DNA of 37,259 nucleotides, from assembly GCF_029335485.1 (NCBI RefSeq), contig NZ_JARJLM010000654.1, positions 1-37,259 on the forward strand, written 5' to 3'. The translations under genes and the position numbers were made by a program. How positions within the stretch are numbered: position 1 is the stretch's first letter; every line of letters begins with the position of its first letter. This document shows, piece after piece, positions 35,975 to 37,259 of this stretch. The notes beneath the pieces were generated by a model. It was not told the DNA's origin. It saw only the letters and a program-made list of their open reading frames with translations, and made no database searches. The DNA comes from Cupriavidus basilensis (GTDB taxonomy: Bacteria; Pseudomonadota; Gammaproteobacteria; Burkholderiales; Burkholderiaceae).

Positions 35975-37230
35975 AAAGGCAGTCCCGCCCCGGCGCAACC
36001 GCATCGCGTCCGACGCTGTACCACTCCCTGCGCCGCATCCACTTCAGTGTGGCGCTGATCGCCGTATGCACGGTCGGCATTTCGCTGACCACGATCGGCC
36101 TGGCAGCGCTGCGCGTCTATGCCGACCACAACCTGCACCTGGTGGCCCGCTCCATCGCCTACACGCTGGAAGCACCGGTGGTGTTCCGCGACCGGGCGGC
36201 CGCGGGCGAGATGCTGGCGATCATCGCCGCCGCGGAAGACGTAGCCCAGGCACGCGTCTACGACCGGGAGAACCGGCTGCTGGCCGCATGGCAGCGCCCC
36301 GCCACCGGAAAATTCTCCGGTCCGAGGCGAGCCATGAGTGACCTGATGCTGTCCGGCCCGGTGGAGCAGCCCATCCTCCATGAGACGCAAAAGGTGGGCA
36401 GCGTTCGCCTGACCGGCGACCCCATCAATCTGTTGCGCTTCGTGCTGAGCGGCCTGCTGGGCTTGCTGGCTTGCCTGCTGCTCACCGCGATCAGCGCGCA
36501 CTACATATCGCGCCGCATGCTGGTCCACATTATCGAGCCCGTGCGCAACCTGATGCGCGTAGCCCACGCGGTACGCTCGGAACGCGCCTTCGAGCAACGC
36601 ACGCCGCCGGCCCGCATCGCCGAGCTCAATGCACTCGGCGAGGACTTCAACGGCCTGCTGGACGAACTCGAGACCTGGCAGAGCCAGCTCCAGCACGAAA
36701 ACCGGTCGCTGGCACACCGCGCCAGCCACGATGGCTTGACCGGACTGCTGAACCGCGGGGCGTTCGAGGATGCGCTGCAGCGGGCGGTTCGCGATGCGCA
36801 AGCGCAGCAGAAGCAGATCGCTGTGCTGTATCTGGACAGCGATGGTTTCAAGGACATCAATGACCGCTTTGGCCACGCAGCGGGGGATGAGATACTGGTC
36901 AGCATCGCGCGGCGCATCCGCATGTGCCTGCGCGAGGAGGACGCCGTTGCCCGCTTGGGCGGAGATGAGTTCGCGGTCCTGCTCGCTCCCTTGCGCAAGG
37001 ACGCCGATGCGAAGCAGATCGCCGAGCAGATTCTGCTGCGCATGAAGGACCCCATCCCCTTGCCGGACGGCTTTGACATTGTCGCCTCGCTTAGCATCGG
37101 TGTTGCCGTGTTTCCGCTCCACGCGTGGACCGCCAAGGCACTGCTGCAGGCCGCGGACGGGGCCATGTACGATGCCAAGCGTCATTCGGGCGGCACCTGG
37201 CGGAGTGCCGGCCCGGGTGCGCAGGGATAG
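35971..37230 (+). CDS. yfiN: YfiN-like membrane diguanylate cyclase
   Basis: A 419-residue inner-membrane enzyme making c-di-GMP. The first membrane helix is at about 25-48 (FSVALIAVCTVGISLTTIGL), a periplasmic CHASE8-like domain runs to about 155, the second helix is at about 155-178, a HAMP at about 180-235 (RRMLVHIIEPVRNLM), and GGDEF at about 250-410. The catalytic site is intact (Gly330-Gly-Asp-Glu-Phe334), and the product-inhibition I-site RxxD (Arg321-Asp324) lies five residues before it, so the cyclase should be active and feedback-inhibited. It overlaps yfiR by four bases. YfiR repression is relieved by oxidative or envelope stress in the Pseudomonas model; the same logic is inferred here. 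Confidence 0.93.
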   Translation: MKRQSRPGATASRPTLYHSLRRIHFSVALIAVCTVGISLTTIGLAALRVYADHNLHLVARSIAYTLEAPVVFRDRAAAGEMLAIIAAAEDVAQARVYDRENRLLAAWQRPATGKFSGPRRAMSDLMLSGPVEQPILHETQKVGSVRLTGDPINLLRFVLSGLLGLLACLLLTAISAHYISRRMLVHIIEPVRNLMRVAHAVRSERAFEQRTPPARIAELNALGEDFNGLLDELETWQSQLQHENRSLAHRASHDGLTGLLNRGAFEDALQRAVRDAQAQQKQIAVLYLDSDGFKDINDRFGHAAGDEILVSIARRIRMCLREEDAVARLGGDEFAVLLAPLRKDADAKQIAEQILLRMKDPIPLPDGFDIVASLSIGVAVFPLHAWTAKALLQAADGAMYDAKRHSGGTWRSAGPGAQG

Positions 37231-37239
37231 GAGAAACCG

Positions 37240-37259
37240 ATGCGGCCATTTGCGATGCG
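37240..37259 (+). CDS. Start of a third operon gene, probably yfiB (cut by window end)
   Basis: Only the first six codons (MRPFAM) are in the window. AGGAG at 37229-37233 sits seven bases before ATG 37240, and the gap to yfiN is nine bases, so it is an operon member. In yfiBNR systems the third gene is an OmpA-like outer-membrane lipoprotein that sequesters YfiR; that identity is inference from gene order. Confidence 0.5.

Overview
The window is high-GC, Gram-negative DNA. Gene density, the many orphan TctC/Bug-type periplasmic receptors (four complete, one fragment), and residue-level matches to beta-proteobacterial families point to Burkholderiaceae, most likely Cupriavidus or a close relative. 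That placement is inference; no rRNA or housekeeping marker is present. It reads as an accessory catabolic region of a large replicon with several recombination scars.

Layout. 37-951: catechol 1,2-dioxygenase (catA). 952-1611: no intact gene, but a decayed tyrosine-recombinase fragment. 1612-9238: a LysR regulator divergent from a Bug receptor - class III CoA-transferase - enoyl-CoA hydratase - fused double acyl-CoA dehydrogenase - Bug receptor operon, which looks like uptake, CoA activation and beta-oxidation of an unidentified organic acid. 9239-9968: a truncated Bug gene and, on the minus strand, a strong candidate for an FNR-activated small RNA (class II promoter geometry, two hairpins, intrinsic terminator). 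9969-13737: DNA polymerase II (polB) and a divergent metallo-beta-lactamase-fold hydrolase. 13759-18114: a MocR/GabR regulator divergent from gabT-gabD (GABA to succinate). 18204-19250: a PdxA-family dehydrogenase whose divergent LysR partner is cut off at codon 151.

20002-25698: an ACC-utilisation cluster. The Lrp-type regulator acdR diverges from acdS (ACC deaminase, all diagnostic residues present), a Bug receptor and a homodimeric pyruvate-dehydrogenase-type E1. ACC deamination gives 2-oxobutyrate, so the E1 is a plausible 2-oxobutyrate dehydrogenase component feeding propionyl-CoA formation. The end of the E1 gene coincides with the break in the LysR gene, which marks one edge of this block.

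25740-28563: an M20 peptidase, the last ~60 codons of a peptide ABC-transporter ATPase, and a divergent LysR gene, apparently a peptide-uptake locus that lost its transporter. 28609-30884: a Bug receptor translationally coupled to a sulfatase. 31528-37259: cyclic-di-GMP genes, namely a DosP-like PAS-GAF-degenerate GGDEF-EAL phosphodiesterase, two small unknown proteins, and the yfiR-yfiN operon with the first codons of a third gene (probably yfiB) cut by the window edge. No rRNA, tRNA, CRISPR array or intact insertion sequence was seen.
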